From NCBI GenBank assembly GCA_018222985.1, contig JAAEZG010000005.1, forward strand, positions 124,001 to 188,000: a stretch of DNA of 64,000 nucleotides. Direction: 5' to 3'. This DNA is from Gammaproteobacteria bacterium. Lineage in GTDB: Bacteria; Pseudomonadota; Gammaproteobacteria; Enterobacterales; Alteromonadaceae. This document shows positions 26,489 to 37,804 of this stretch, one piece after another (position 1 is the first letter of the stretch; every line of letters starts with the position of its first letter). The notes beneath the pieces are model-generated. The model was not told the DNA's origin, ran no database searches, and saw only the letters and a program-made list of their open reading frames with translations. A program made the translations under genes and the position numbers.

Positions 26489-28240
26489 TTAGCGTTTTTC
26501 ACGATCTTTTAGGTATTGCAGCAAGGTTAAATACTCCTGCTTTTCCGTGCGGTTAAGCGGTGCTGTACGTTCTTTTTCTAGCAGTTCGTTGGCGCGTTGC
26601 TCAACAAACTGATCAATAAAATACGCGAATATATCAAAGAATTCCTGATTGACTCGGTCGGTTTCGAGGTGGTGTTGCCACCGAGCAAGTTGGCGCAGCG
26701 CCTTTTCTTCAGGCTCGCCTCGCCACAGTTCAAGCAACTGAGCGCTGGTTAAAGCTTGCGCTTGGGTTTGCTCGTGTAGCTTCAAAAGCAAGTCAATGCC
26801 GGGTTGTTTTAAGCCGCGCAACTCATGATGTAACGGAATTTCCTGGCCTAAATATGGATGCTGTACCAGTAAACCGATGGCTCTGCGCATTGGTGTCATT
26901 TTTAGCGCATCTTGCGGCGCTTTGGCGGCTGTTGGTGCTTTAATTTGGCCGGCAAGTTGCGAGGTTTCACGGCGTAATAAGCGCGCTAAGCGTTCCATGA
27001 GTGTATCGCGGTAAAATTCACTCGCGACGCGCTCTATGAGCGGTTTAGCTTGCTTCAATAAAAGTGACTTGCCCGCATCTGATTGTACGTCGATAGTTTC
27101 TGTCAGGTGGGCAAAGAAGTAGTCCGTAAAACTTTGCGCCTGGTTTAAACGTTCAGTGAACTCTTGAGCCCCTTCTTTGCGTACCAAGGTGTCAGGGTCT
27201 TCGCCGTCAGGCAAAAACAAAAAGCTCAGCTCAATACCATCGTTTAGCAGTGGCAAGGCGTTCTCTAGCGCCCGCCAAGCGGCATCACGACCAGCGCGAT
27301 CACCGTCATAGCAGCACACCACCCGCCGCGTGGCTCGAAATAGCATTTGCAGTTGATCGGTTGTGGTTGCTGTTCCGAGTGACGCTACTGCGTAGCTAAT
27401 GCCCGCTTGCGCCAAGGCCACCACGTCCATATAGCCTTCCACGATCACCACTTGCTGCAGCTCGCGGTTGGCCTGACGAGCCTCATAAAACCCGTACAAT
27501 TCTCGGCCTTTATGGAAGATGCGCGTTTCTGGGGAGTTTAAATATTTGGGGCCATCGCCTTCAAGAATACGTCCGCCAAACCCAACTACGCGGCCACGGC
27601 GATCACGTATGGGAAACATCACGCGATCACGGAAAAAGTCGTAATAGCGACCTTGATCATTGCGGTTAACGAGTTTTAGATCGACTAATTGATCTTTGCT
27701 GCGCTGATCGTTCCCAAGCGAACTTAATAGCCCGTCCCAGCCATCTGGCGCGTAGCCAATTTGAAATTGCTTCACAATTTCACCGCTCAAGCCGCGGCCT
27801 TTCAAATAATCAATGACCCGTGCACTGTTCGAATGTTGCCGCAGCTGGTGAGCAAAAAATTTCGCAGCAAGTTCCATTTGTTCATAATCACTGCTTTCTT
27901 GCGCGCGCTTGCGTGCATCTGCAGCAGGGTTGGTGCTAGTTTCTCGTGGCACCTCAAGCCCAAGCATGTGCGCCAGCTCTTCCACGGCTTCCGGAAACTC
28001 TAACCCGTCAAACTTCATTAAAAAATCAAGCGCGTTGCCGTGCTCGCCACAACCAAAACAGTGATAGAACTGCTTGTCGGGGGCAACGGTAAAACTGGGC
28101 GATTTTTCATTATGGAACGGGCAACAAGCTTGGTAGTTTCGGCCGGCTTTTTTCAATGGCACACGGCTATCCACAACTTCAACAACGTCTGCGCGCTCAA
28201 TTAAATCGTGAATAAAGCTTTTAGGAATTAAACCTGCCAT
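26489..28240 (-). CDS. dnaG: DNA primase (start likely 28240)
   Basis: MAGLIPKSFIHDLIERADVVEVVDSRVPLKKAGRNYQACCPFHNEKSPSFTVAPDKQFYHCFGCGEHGN zinc-binding domain. Confidence 0.98.
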   Translation of the reverse strand: MAGLIPKSFIHDLIERADVVEVVDSRVPLKKAGRNYQACCPFHNEKSPSFTVAPDKQFYHCFGCGEHGNALDFLMKFDGLEFPEAVEELAHMLGLEVPRETSTNPAADARKRAQESSDYEQMELAAKFFAHQLRQHSNSARVIDYLKGRGLSGEIVKQFQIGYAPDGWDGLLSSLGNDQRSKDQLVDLKLVNRNDQGRYYDFFRDRVMFPIRDRRGRVVGFGGRILEGDGPKYLNSPETRIFHKGRELYGFYEARQANRELQQVVIVEGYMDVVALAQAGISYAVASLGTATTTDQLQMLFRATRRVVCCYDGDRAGRDAAWRALENALPLLNDGIELSFLFLPDGEDPDTLVRKEGAQEFTERLNQAQSFTDYFFAHLTETIDVQSDAGKSLLLKQAKPLIERVASEFYRDTLMERLARLLRRETSQLAGQIKAPTAAKAPQDALKMTPMRRAIGLLVQHPYLGQEIPLHHELRGLKQPGIDLLLKLHEQTQAQALTSAQLLELWRGEPEEKALRQLARWQHHLETDRVNQEFFDIFAYFIDQFVEQRANELLEKERTAPLNRTEKQEYLTLLQYLKDREKR

Positions 28241-28300
28241 GGCCTGCCTGATGCTTAGCTGCACATAAGTGCAAATTAGGTAAATATGAACTGATTATAA

Positions 28301-28334
28301 AGAAAAAGCCGGAATGAGAAAACTCAATCCGGCT
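28301..28334 (-). terminator. Rho-independent terminator/attenuator between rpsU and dnaG
   Basis: Minus strand AGCCGGATTGAG-TTTT-CTCATTCCGGCT-TTTTC. Confidence 0.82.
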
Positions 28335-28393
28335 CTTCGAGGTCTGTGTTGTAGTGACACCGCTGTCGGCTGTGCCGCTACGGTACCAGTGTC

Positions 28394-28621
<228 letters not shown>

Positions 28622-28660
28622 TCAATGAAAATTCGGTTGTTGGGTTAAAATTGGTGCTGA

Positions 28661-28689
28661 ATTGTAGCGACTTCAGATCCTGATGTAAA
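28661..28689 (-). promoter_or_regulatory. Sigma70 promoter of rpsU-dnaG unit: TTTACA-N17-TACAAT
   Basis: Good -35/-10 hexamers with exact 17-bp spacing, 52 bp upstream of the rpsU start. Confidence 0.75.
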
Positions 28690-28734
28690 GCCTAAGATCA
28701 ATTTTAATACGGGAAGTTGTCTGAATTGAAGGGA

Positions 28735-28798
28735 TAGAGGCGTCGCCGCTGCAAGACAGGCTGAAACAGGACTTGCATGGGGTGCGACAACGCCTCTA
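28735..28798. repeat. Nested inverted repeat (TAGAGGCGT/ACGCCTCTA outer, TGCAAG/CTTGCA inner)
   Basis: 9-bp and 6-bp perfect stems in the rpsU/marC intergenic region. Confidence 0.7.
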
Positions 28799-28961
28799 AG
28801 AGCGTTATGAAAACATAACAAAAAGAGTATGCCACACCTATGCGACAATTCTCGTCGCTTATTTCAGCCTATTCTAAAATAATAATAAAAATCATGCAGA
28901 TCGAGCGATTAATTTGTACACTATATGCCACTCACCGGCGCATCTATGACTGGAGCTGACG

Positions 28962-30711
<1,750 letters not shown>

Positions 30712-30753
30712 TTATCAATTCACGGAAAAACAGTCCGAGGCGCTTAGTATACC

Positions 30754-31800
30754 TTAGCGCGCAGTTCGGGTCACAAACATTGCGTCGCCGTAGCTAAAGA
30801 AACGATAGCGCTCGTTCACGGCTTGTTGATACGCATTCAATACATGGTCACGACCAGCAAATGCCGATACCAGCATAATGAGCGTGGACTCTGGCAAGTG
30901 GAAATTGGTGATCATGGCATCTACTAGCTGAAACTCGTATCCCGGATAAATGAATATATCGGTGTCAGCAAAGAATGGTTGCAATGGCAGGCCTTGCTGA
31001 ATAGCCGCTTGCGCTGCCGACTCCAACGAGCGAACCGAGGTCGTGCCCACAGCAATAACGCGTTTACCGCGCGCGTGCGCAGCGGCGATGGCATCAACGG
31101 TTTCCTGCGGTACTTCAGCATATTCGCTGTGCATATGGTGCTCTTCGATATTGTCCACGCGCACCGGCTGAAACGTACCCGCGCCCACGTGCAGCGTTAC
31201 GTAAGCAAATTCGACACCTTTGGCTTGTAACTCACCCAATATAGCGTCGTCGAAGTGTAAACCCGCGGTTGGCGCTGCAACAGCGCCGGGTTTCTTGTTA
31301 TAGACGGTCTGATAGCGCTCCCGGTCGCTGTCTTCGTCAGGCCGGTCAATATATGGTGGCAAAGGCATATGGCCATACTGCTCAAGTACTTGAAGCACCG
31401 GCTCTGCAGTATTAAATTGCAATTCAAACAGCGCATCTTGGCGCCCTACCATTTCAACTTCTACCGCACCTTCAAGAATCATCTTGGCGCCGGGTTTGGG
31501 TGACCGATTACTGCGCAGATGTGCCAATACACGCTGCTCATCAATAATGCGTTCAACCAGTACTTCAACTTTGCCGCCCGACACCTTTTCGCCTAACAAG
31601 CGCGCAGGAATAACCCGAGTATCATTGAACACCAATAAATCGCCCGAATTAATATGCGCGATAATATCTTTAAATTGTTCATGCGCCAGCTCACCCGTGG
31701 TGCCATTGAGACACAGCAAGCGGCTAGCACTGCGCTCTGCCTGAGGGTAGCGGGCAATTAATTCATCGGGTAAGTCAAAGCTAAAGTCTTTTACATTCAT
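30754..31800 (-). CDS. queA: S-adenosylmethionine:tRNA ribosyltransferase-isomerase
   Basis: [73 protein letters not shown]. Confidence 0.98.
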   Translation of the reverse strand: MNVKDFSFDLPDELIARYPQAERSASRLLCLNGTTGELAHEQFKDIIAHINSGDLLVFNDTRVIPARLLGEKVSGGKVEVLVERIIDEQRVLAHLRSNRSPKPGAKMILEGAVEVEMVGRQDALFELQFNTAEPVLQVLEQYGHMPLPPYIDRPDEDSDRERYQTVYNKKPGAVAAPTAGLHFDDAILGELQAKGVEFAYVTLHVGAGTFQPVRVDNIEEHHMHSEYAEVPQETVDAIAAAHARGKRVIAVGTTSVRSLESAAQAAIQQGLPLQPFFADTDIFIYPGYEFQLVDAMITNFHLPESTLIMLVSAFAGRDHVLNAYQQAVNERYRFFSYGDAMFVTRTAR

Positions 31801-31901
31801 GGAAGTTTCATCGCTTATTCGGTTGGCGCGTACTTTACCGTTTTTAACTGTCGAAAAAAAGCACTGAAGGTGTCGCTTGCATCATGAAAGACAAAAAAAA
31901 A

Positions 31902-31921
31902 GCGCGCCAAGGTAGGCGCGC
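31902..31921 (-). terminator. Terminator of the ECF sigma operon (GCGCGCC-N6-GGCGCGC + T-tract)
   Basis: 7-bp GC stem followed by TTTTTTTTT on the minus strand. Confidence 0.85.
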
Positions 31922-31955
31922 AAAAAACGAGATGACAACCGATCAGGGAGACCGG

Positions 31956-32861
31956 TTAAAATGAATACGTCACCGCTTGTGACAACAGATCACTCGCTGC
32001 ATTATTTTTTTGACAAGCAACTAGGCTCGACTTACTAAAAATATAAATTTTATCTCGTCCACCCGCGTCTTGCTTGCCTGCACCTTGCAGCACAAAACTG
32101 ATGTGCTCATTATTAGGCAACGATTTTAGCGTTGAGCCATAGGTACACAGCGTGTCTGCTAACGTTTGTTCAAACGTAGCGACTTGTTGTTGCAGTTTCT
32201 GCGCCCGTTCAGCACGACGTTGCGCTTGTTTTTCACGTATTTCCGAACTTGCAGCGCGTAGTGCTTGTTTGCGCTCTTCCAATTTAGTTCGCGCCGCCGC
32301 TAATTGCTCTTTGGCTGCGCTCAGTTGCTCTTCGATGGTTTTGCGCCCAGCGCCATCGGCACTATTGAGGGCAAATTCAAGGTCGCGAACTTTTCGACGT
32401 TTATCATGCATGTCACGAACCAAATCGCCCACTTCTAGGCCGGCTTCGGCAACTTGGTGATAGGCCATTTCCACTTCTTCTATGTCGCCTTCAATAACTT
32501 GTCGTTCAATGATCACTTCCGACATTGGTGCATCAGGCGGCATTGGCGCGTCGAAGTCAAAATCAAAATCAACGTCGAAATCAATTTCAAACTGACGGCC
32601 AAAATTAACCCGGTACACAACACCTTGACCAGCCAAATAATTGTAGCTCAGTCGTTGCGACCTAAAATGCCCACGACGCTGCTGCTTCGCTTCGTTTTGC
32701 TGCGCTAATTTGGTTTCAAAAATACTATTCATCACTTCAAGCTCTTGCTTTAAGGCATCGCGCGTTGCGGCACTATTTTGCTGAGCTTGCGCCACTACCG
32801 TTGCGCAGCCGGCAACAGTTAACGCCAAAAGTGATAATGAAAGTGCTTGTTTGCGTAACAT
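31956..32861 (-). CDS. Predicted lipoprotein with DFDVDFDFDFD tract and coiled-coil region
   Basis: LALTVAGCATV lipobox; VNFGRQFEIDFDVDFDFDFDAPMPPDAPM; long K/E/Q-rich heptad region; third gene of the sigma operon. Confidence 0.65.
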   Translation of the reverse strand: MLRKQALSLSLLALTVAGCATVVAQAQQNSAATRDALKQELEVMNSIFETKLAQQNEAKQQRRGHFRSQRLSYNYLAGQGVVYRVNFGRQFEIDFDVDFDFDFDAPMPPDAPMSEVIIERQVIEGDIEEVEMAYHQVAEAGLEVGDLVRDMHDKRRKVRDLEFALNSADGAGRKTIEEQLSAAKEQLAAARTKLEERKQALRAASSEIREKQAQRRAERAQKLQQQVATFEQTLADTLCTYGSTLKSLPNNEHISFVLQGAGKQDAGGRDKIYIFSKSSLVACQKNNAASDLLSQAVTYSF

Positions 32862-32883
32862 AAGTAACTCCTAACAATGGCTG

Positions 32884-33462
32884 TTATTGCTCACTGTAAT
32901 TGACTTGTTGTACCCAACCATCTGCGTACTGCTGCAGTTGATTAGCAAAATAATACTGATCACTCTGGCGTTGCTCATTCACATAGCGAATCAGCTCGGC
33001 TAGATCGCTTTCACGTTCTTGGCGATTTACTGCCAGCATATAATCAGCGAGTTGTTGATTGGCTTGCGCCATTTCCGTACGAAAATCTTGTCTAAAGTCA
33101 CTCCGCAAGGTGTTGGCGTAATTGGCCAGAACAACCTGCTGTTGCGCACCATATTGACTCAACCGCTCGGCAATCATGGCTTCTAATTTCGCTTCATCGG
33201 CACCGCCAAAGCTAACCGAGAAGCCATGTTGATTGCTGTTAAATTGCACCTGCCCCACGACCAACATCACAGCCATAGCTGATGCGCCTAAAGAGGTCAG
33301 CGAAAGCCATGGTTTCTGCCACCAGGGCTGACTGTGGGTAGGGTACGCCCGAAATGTTGATTCGCGAGGCCAGTGCGGAACAGGTTCTTCACGCAACTCG
33401 GCTGCGGTTTCCTCTAGCCATTGTTGAAAGTCTTGTGGCTTACTCATACAACCTCCACCCAT
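32884..33462 (-). CDS. Single-TM protein, probable anti-sigma/regulatory partner (start uncertain; MSKPQDFQQWLEE likely)
   Basis: Basic/Trp-rich N-terminal cytoplasmic part, TM SLGASAMAVMLVVGQVQF, Gln-rich C-terminal part; overlaps the sigma gene 3' end. Confidence 0.6.
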   Translation of the reverse strand: MGGGCMSKPQDFQQWLEETAAELREEPVPHWPRESTFRAYPTHSQPWWQKPWLSLTSLGASAMAVMLVVGQVQFNSNQHGFSVSFGGADEAKLEAMIAERLSQYGAQQQVVLANYANTLRSDFRQDFRTEMAQANQQLADYMLAVNRQERESDLAELIRYVNEQRQSDQYYFANQLQQYADGWVQQVNYSEQ

Positions 33463-33986
33463 TCTTGTAACTTACTCACCGCGCCGTACAGTCGCGACTT
33501 CACGGTACTCAGGGGAATCTCTAATTGTTGGGCAATATCTGCCAAGTGCATGTGTTGGAAAAATTTCAGCTCCACCACTAAACGCTGGTCCAATGGCAAT
33601 TTTTGCATGGCTCTAAATAGCTGCACGCCGCGTTGTTGGCCGGCATATACTTGCTCTGGGTTATGCCAATCGTCGTCACTGGCTTGGTCAGCTACTTCAG
33701 AGTCATCAGTGGTAAACTTGCGCCGCCGATAATGTTCAATGCAACGATAATGCGCAATGCTCATCAACCAGTTCTTAAAAGAGCTTTCGCCACGCCAAGT
33801 TGCTAAGTTGCGAAACACCGACAAAAACACATCCTGCATTAAATCCAGGGCGTCTTCACGGTTACCCACCATACGCAGCGCATAGTTATAGACTAACCGT
33901 TCATAACGACTTATCAGCTGCAACCAAGCTTTCTTGTTATTTATCAACGCTTGCTTTACCAAACGTTCGTCTGATGGTGCGAACAC
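33444..33986 (-). CDS. ECF-type RNA polymerase sigma factor (GTG start)
   Basis: RYERLVYNYALRMVGNREDALDLMQDVFLSVFRNL...SFKNWLMSIAHYRCIEHYRRRK...LPLDQRLVVELKFFQHMHLADIAQQLEIPLSTVKSRLYGAVSKL. Confidence 0.9.
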   Translation of the reverse strand: MFAPSDERLVKQALINNKKAWLQLISRYERLVYNYALRMVGNREDALDLMQDVFLSVFRNLATWRGESSFKNWLMSIAHYRCIEHYRRRKFTTDDSEVADQASDDDWHNPEQVYAGQQRGVQLFRAMQKLPLDQRLVVELKFFQHMHLADIAQQLEIPLSTVKSRLYGAVSKLQEWVEVV

Positions 33987-34016
33987 AGTAAGTAATTCCC
34001 ATAATGTTGTTGCTTA

Positions 34017-34046
34017 TATAGTCGCACAAGGCCGCAAAAAAGTTTT
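34017..34046 (-). promoter_or_regulatory. Possible ECF-type autoregulated promoter AAAACTT-N16-GACTATA
   Basis: Partial match to the RpoE-like GGAACTT/GTCTAA consensus, about 30 bp upstream of the sigma gene. Confidence 0.35.
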
Positions 34047-34052
34047 CTAAGC

Positions 34053-34084
34053 GCAAAAAAAAAGAGCACCGAAGTGCTCTTTTT
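34053..34084 (-). terminator. Terminator of PiT gene (GAGCAC-TTCG-GTGCTC-TTTTTTTTT)
   Basis: UUCG tetraloop stem plus T-tract on the minus strand. Confidence 0.9.
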
Positions 34085-34106
34085 GCGACTTTATTGCTGC
34101 TGTTGG

Positions 34107-35375
34107 CTAAGCGCCGAACGCCGCTTTGATAATAAAGAAGAAAATAATCGACATAATTGCGCCGGCTGGAAGGGTAACCACCCACGACACAACAATGTTG
34201 CGCACCACACCTAAGTTCAGTGCCGCGATACCACGTGCCATACCTACACCAAGCACCGCGCCAACTAAGGTTTGCGTGGTTGAAATTGGCAAGCCAGTAC
34301 CCGAAGCAATAACCACGGTCGTTGCCGCAGCCAACTCGGCAGCAAAGCCGCGGCTTGGGGTTAAGTGCGTAATGCCTTTACCAATGGTTGCAATAACGCG
34401 GCGGCCCAGCATTGCTAAACCAAGTACGATACCAATGGCGCCGACTGGTAACACCCACCAAGCAAGTTTTGCTTTCGAGGCAATTTCACCGCCGCTTTCA
34501 ACAACGCTAACAACCGCGGCTAACGGCCCGATGGCGTTCGCAACGTCGTTTGAACCGTGCGCGAATGCCATGGCACAAGCGGTAACTATCATCAAAATTG
34601 CAAAAACTTTCTCAACGTTGGTGTAGTGCATATTTTTGTCAGCAGCTGGATCAAACTTCAATCGCATGATTAAAATTTTACCCAAAATACCTACCGCAAT
34701 ACCGATACCAATGGCTAACGTATAGCCTTCGACGCTAGTTAATTCGATACCAACATGTTTCAGACCTTTTTTGATAGTCACTAACGAAATCATGAAGCCT
34801 GTTAATGCCATATAAAAAGGCACGTAACGCTTCGCCATATCCAGTGGCTTGTCACTATCAAAAATAAGCTTCTGAGCACTTAAGAAGACAAAATAAGCAA
34901 TAATACCGGCAATCATTGGGGTAACGACCCAACTACCGATAATACCGAGCACCGAGCCCCAGTTAACCGACTCTACGCCCACACCAACTGCTGAGAAGCC
35001 GACAATGGCGCCAATAATTGAGTGTGTTGTTGATACCGGCCAACCAGCCCAAGAGGCCATCAGCAACCAGGTACCGGCAGCAAGCAGTGAGCCGATCATA
35101 CCGAACACTAATAGTTCTGGCGTATCGACAAAATACGCTGACTCAATAATGCCTTTACGAATGGTTGATGTTACTTCGCCACCGGCTAAATAGGCACCAG
35201 CAAATTCGAAAATCATCGCCACAATAATGGCTTGCTTAATAGTTAGAGCTTTTGAGCCAACCGACGTTCCCATAGCGTTCGCAACGTCGTTAGCACCAAT
35301 ACCCCAGGCCATAAACAAACCAAATACCGCAGCCAGCACGATCAAGGTCATGCTATATGTGGTTAAAATATCCAT
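34107..35375 (-). CDS. pitA: PiT-family inorganic phosphate transporter
   Basis: GANDVANAMGTSVGSKALT and AHGSNDVANAIGPLAAV duplicated PiT signatures. Confidence 0.95.
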   Translation of the reverse strand: MDILTTYSMTLIVLAAVFGLFMAWGIGANDVANAMGTSVGSKALTIKQAIIVAMIFEFAGAYLAGGEVTSTIRKGIIESAYFVDTPELLVFGMIGSLLAAGTWLLMASWAGWPVSTTHSIIGAIVGFSAVGVGVESVNWGSVLGIIGSWVVTPMIAGIIAYFVFLSAQKLIFDSDKPLDMAKRYVPFYMALTGFMISLVTIKKGLKHVGIELTSVEGYTLAIGIGIAVGILGKILIMRLKFDPAADKNMHYTNVEKVFAILMIVTACAMAFAHGSNDVANAIGPLAAVVSVVESGGEIASKAKLAWWVLPVGAIGIVLGLAMLGRRVIATIGKGITHLTPSRGFAAELAAATTVVIASGTGLPISTTQTLVGAVLGVGMARGIAALNLGVVRNIVVSWVVTLPAGAIMSIIFFFIIKAAFGA

Positions 35376-35390
35376 TCAATCTACTCCGAC

Positions 35391-36071
35391 TTAGACTCGT
35401 GCAAGCATGAGCTCGAAACGGGCACCCACGCGCTCGGCTAGGTCGGCTAAATCACCAACCCAATCTAAAATTTGGTACAAGAACATCACATCAAGCGGGC
35501 TCATGTCGTTTTCGAGCGCTCGCAATTGACGACGCAGTTTTACCTGCAACGCGTCAGTGTCTTGTTCAATTTCGTCCAGTTCTGAAATCATTCTGTCAAC
35601 GATGTCGCGCTCGCGGCCTTTAAAGCCAACTTCGAGCAAGTCGTCGAACTCACCGATGGTTTCTTTTGCCTTGTCAGTTGCATCTAAACAACGCGACAAG
35701 TAGGCATCAAAGCCTTCAACCATAGATTCAGGAATTTGCATTTCGCGGCCGGTCATCAAGCCTGAAATGTCTTTGGCTTTGTTGGCAATACGGTCTTGCT
35801 GGGAAACCAACTCAAGTAAGTCAGTACGCTCAACCGGCATAAATAAGCCGCCAGGAAGGTTTAATCGAATTTCGCGTTTTAAATCGTCAGCTGCTTTTTC
35901 TTTTTTGACGATTTCTTTGCGGTGAATTTCTGCTTCACTCCAGTCTCCCTTATAAACAGCCTGGAAGAATGGTTTTAGCGCCATTGCGCAATCATGAACC
36001 TGATCAATATGTTCGATCATCGGTTTAATCGGAGACTTGGCAAACATGCCAAGAAACGAATTTGCAGACAT
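35391..36071 (-). CDS. DUF47 / TIGR00153 PhoU-like protein
   Basis: FAKSPIKPMIEHIDQVHDCAMALKPFFQAVYKGDWSEAEIHRKEIVKKEKAADDLKREIRLNLPGGLFMPVERTDLLELVSQQDRIANKAKDISGLM; next to PiT. Confidence 0.93.
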   Translation of the reverse strand: MSANSFLGMFAKSPIKPMIEHIDQVHDCAMALKPFFQAVYKGDWSEAEIHRKEIVKKEKAADDLKREIRLNLPGGLFMPVERTDLLELVSQQDRIANKAKDISGLMTGREMQIPESMVEGFDAYLSRCLDATDKAKETIGEFDDLLEVGFKGRERDIVDRMISELDEIEQDTDALQVKLRRQLRALENDMSPLDVMFLYQILDWVGDLADLAERVGARFELMLARV

Positions 36072-36113
36072 AAAAGTTCGCCTTTGTTGCTGCGGAAATT
36101 AACGTAAATTTTA

Positions 36114-36127
36114 ACCTGAATTCAGGT
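36114..36127. promoter_or_regulatory. 14-bp perfect palindrome ACCTGAATTCAGGT in divergent promoter region
   Basis: Read directly between DUF47 and terC starts. Confidence 0.5.
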
Positions 36128-36240
36128 GCGCGAATACTAACGAAGATTTATTTCTCACGCAAAGCCTAAATTAGCTATTGTGGTTAAACAATAACCTAAT
36201 TACTGTATTAGTGTCATGAAAAAATTAAGGATGTTCGCTC

Positions 36241-36987
36241 ATGTTTGAATGGATAATGATGCCCGAGGCGTGGCTTGCTTTACTCACGTTAACCTTGCTC
36301 GAAATTGTATTAGGTATCGACAATATTATTTTTATTTCGATATTGGTTGGCCGGCTACCTGAGTCGCAACGGCAAAAAGCACGGCAACTTGGCTTAATGC
36401 TTGCCATGGGTATGCGTATTGCTCTATTACTCGCAATTGTTTGGGTTATGGGCTTAACGAAGCCGCTGTTTTCCATATTTGAATTAGACTTTTCAGGGCG
36501 CGATTTAATATTGCTTGCCGGCGGTATGTTCTTGCTGGCCAAAAGCACCCTTGAAATTCATCATTCCTTAGAAGGTACCGAAGATCATAAAAGCTCCGGC
36601 AAAACGGCAACCTTCGGTGCAATTATTACTCAAATTGCCGTGATAGATATTGTCTTTTCATTAGACTCTGTCATTACCGCTGTTGGTTTAGTGGAACATG
36701 TCAGCGTCATGATTATTGCCGTTATAGTGGCGGTGTTGGTGATGTTGTTTGCAGCAAAAGCTATTGGCGATTTTGTTGATGCACACCCAACCATCAAAAT
36801 GTTAGCGCTTAGTTTCTTAATACTTATTGGCTTTACATTGGTAGGGGAAGGCCTCGGCTTCCACGTGCCAAAAGGCTATGTGTACTTTGCGATGGCATTT
36901 AGTTTAGGTGTGGAATTATTGAATTTGAAGATACGCAAGAAGCGCCAACCGGTGCATTTGAAGAAACGCTTAGGCGACGAGAGTTAA
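36241..36987 (+). CDS. TerC-family membrane protein
   Basis: LTLLEIVLGIDNIIFISILVGRLP; QIAVIDIVFSLDSVITAVGL. Confidence 0.94.
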   Translation: MFEWIMMPEAWLALLTLTLLEIVLGIDNIIFISILVGRLPESQRQKARQLGLMLAMGMRIALLLAIVWVMGLTKPLFSIFELDFSGRDLILLAGGMFLLAKSTLEIHHSLEGTEDHKSSGKTATFGAIITQIAVIDIVFSLDSVITAVGLVEHVSVMIIAVIVAVLVMLFAAKAIGDFVDAHPTIKMLALSFLILIGFTLVGEGLGFHVPKGYVYFAMAFSLGVELLNLKIRKKRQPVHLKKRLGDES

Positions 36988-37006
36988 TCTCGCCGCCTTT
37001 GCTTTA

Positions 37007-37804
37007 TTAAAATGAATAAACCAATGTGACAGCTGTTTCTGTATCAAGCTTCTCTTTGGTCGCATCTTCAAGATACGAGTTGTGGTTTGCTGCTACTGAA
37101 AATTTCAATGCCAAAGACGAATTCACGTTGGCAGAAATCGACATTTCTGCGCGTGTTTTGGTATTTTCTTCACCAACTTCAGACGAAGCTAGCGCATTGA
37201 ATTTAGAGTTTTTGCTGATATCCCAAACTAGGTTGCCAGCAAAACGAACAATCACACTACTTTCTTGCTCTTGCGGTACACCGTTTACAATCGGTTTATT
37301 CACCGAGTAACCCGGGCCCACTTCATAATCGGCATATAAGCTTTCGCTGTAACGGTAACGCGCACCATAACCAACAGCCAAAGTGCCTTGGTATTCATAA
37401 CCGCTAAACTTGTCTTCTTCATACGAGCCAAAAACAAACACAGACGAACGGCTGTCTGGGTTAAATTTGTAGTTACTTTGACCTGAAACGAAGGTTTTGT
37501 CGCCGGTTAAAATTGAGTCGCCAGTGGCCTGATCAATTTGCTTAGAGCGATAATAATCAATCACCCCTTTGTGACGCCAATTTTCAAAGTCACGAGCTAA
37601 GTTTAATTTAGCCTTGAAGGTTTCAGTTTCAGTGTTACCCGAAGTAAATAATAACCCCACTTCCGCGCTAGCATCCCACTCTTTCTTTTCGGTGGTGTCT
37701 AGATCGCTCGCGTCGTCATACATGAAGATACTTGCTGAGGCAGGCATTACTGCACAAACTGTAAGAGTTGCCGCTACGGCAATGACTGAATTTTTGAAGC
37801 GCAC
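37007..37804 (-). CDS. DUF481 outer-membrane beta-barrel-like protein
   Basis: Signal peptide; KEWDASAEVGLLFTSGNTETETFKAKLNLARDFENWRHKG; terminal F (TLVYSF). Confidence 0.88.
   Translation of the reverse strand: MRFKNSVIAVAATLTVCAVMPASASIFMYDDASDLDTTEKKEWDASAEVGLLFTSGNTETETFKAKLNLARDFENWRHKGVIDYYRSKQIDQATGDSILTGDKTFVSGQSNYKFNPDSRSSVFVFGSYEEDKFSGYEYQGTLAVGYGARYRYSESLYADYEVGPGYSVNKPIVNGVPQEQESSVIVRFAGNLVWDISKNSKFNALASSEVGEENTKTRAEMSISANVNSSLALKFSVAANHNSYLEDATKEKLDTETAVTLVYSF

Noticed and set aside
28804-28819. attC-like GTTATG...CATAAC core
   Set aside because: Lacks the R''/L''/L'/R' architecture and spacing of an integron attC; just a short hairpin.
28645-28848. 67-aa minus-strand ORF upstream of rpsU
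   Set aside because: Overlaps the predicted rpsU promoter and the nested hairpin; no SD, no recognisable family.
34126-34626. 166-aa plus-strand ORF
   Set aside because: Antisense shadow of the PiT transporter gene.
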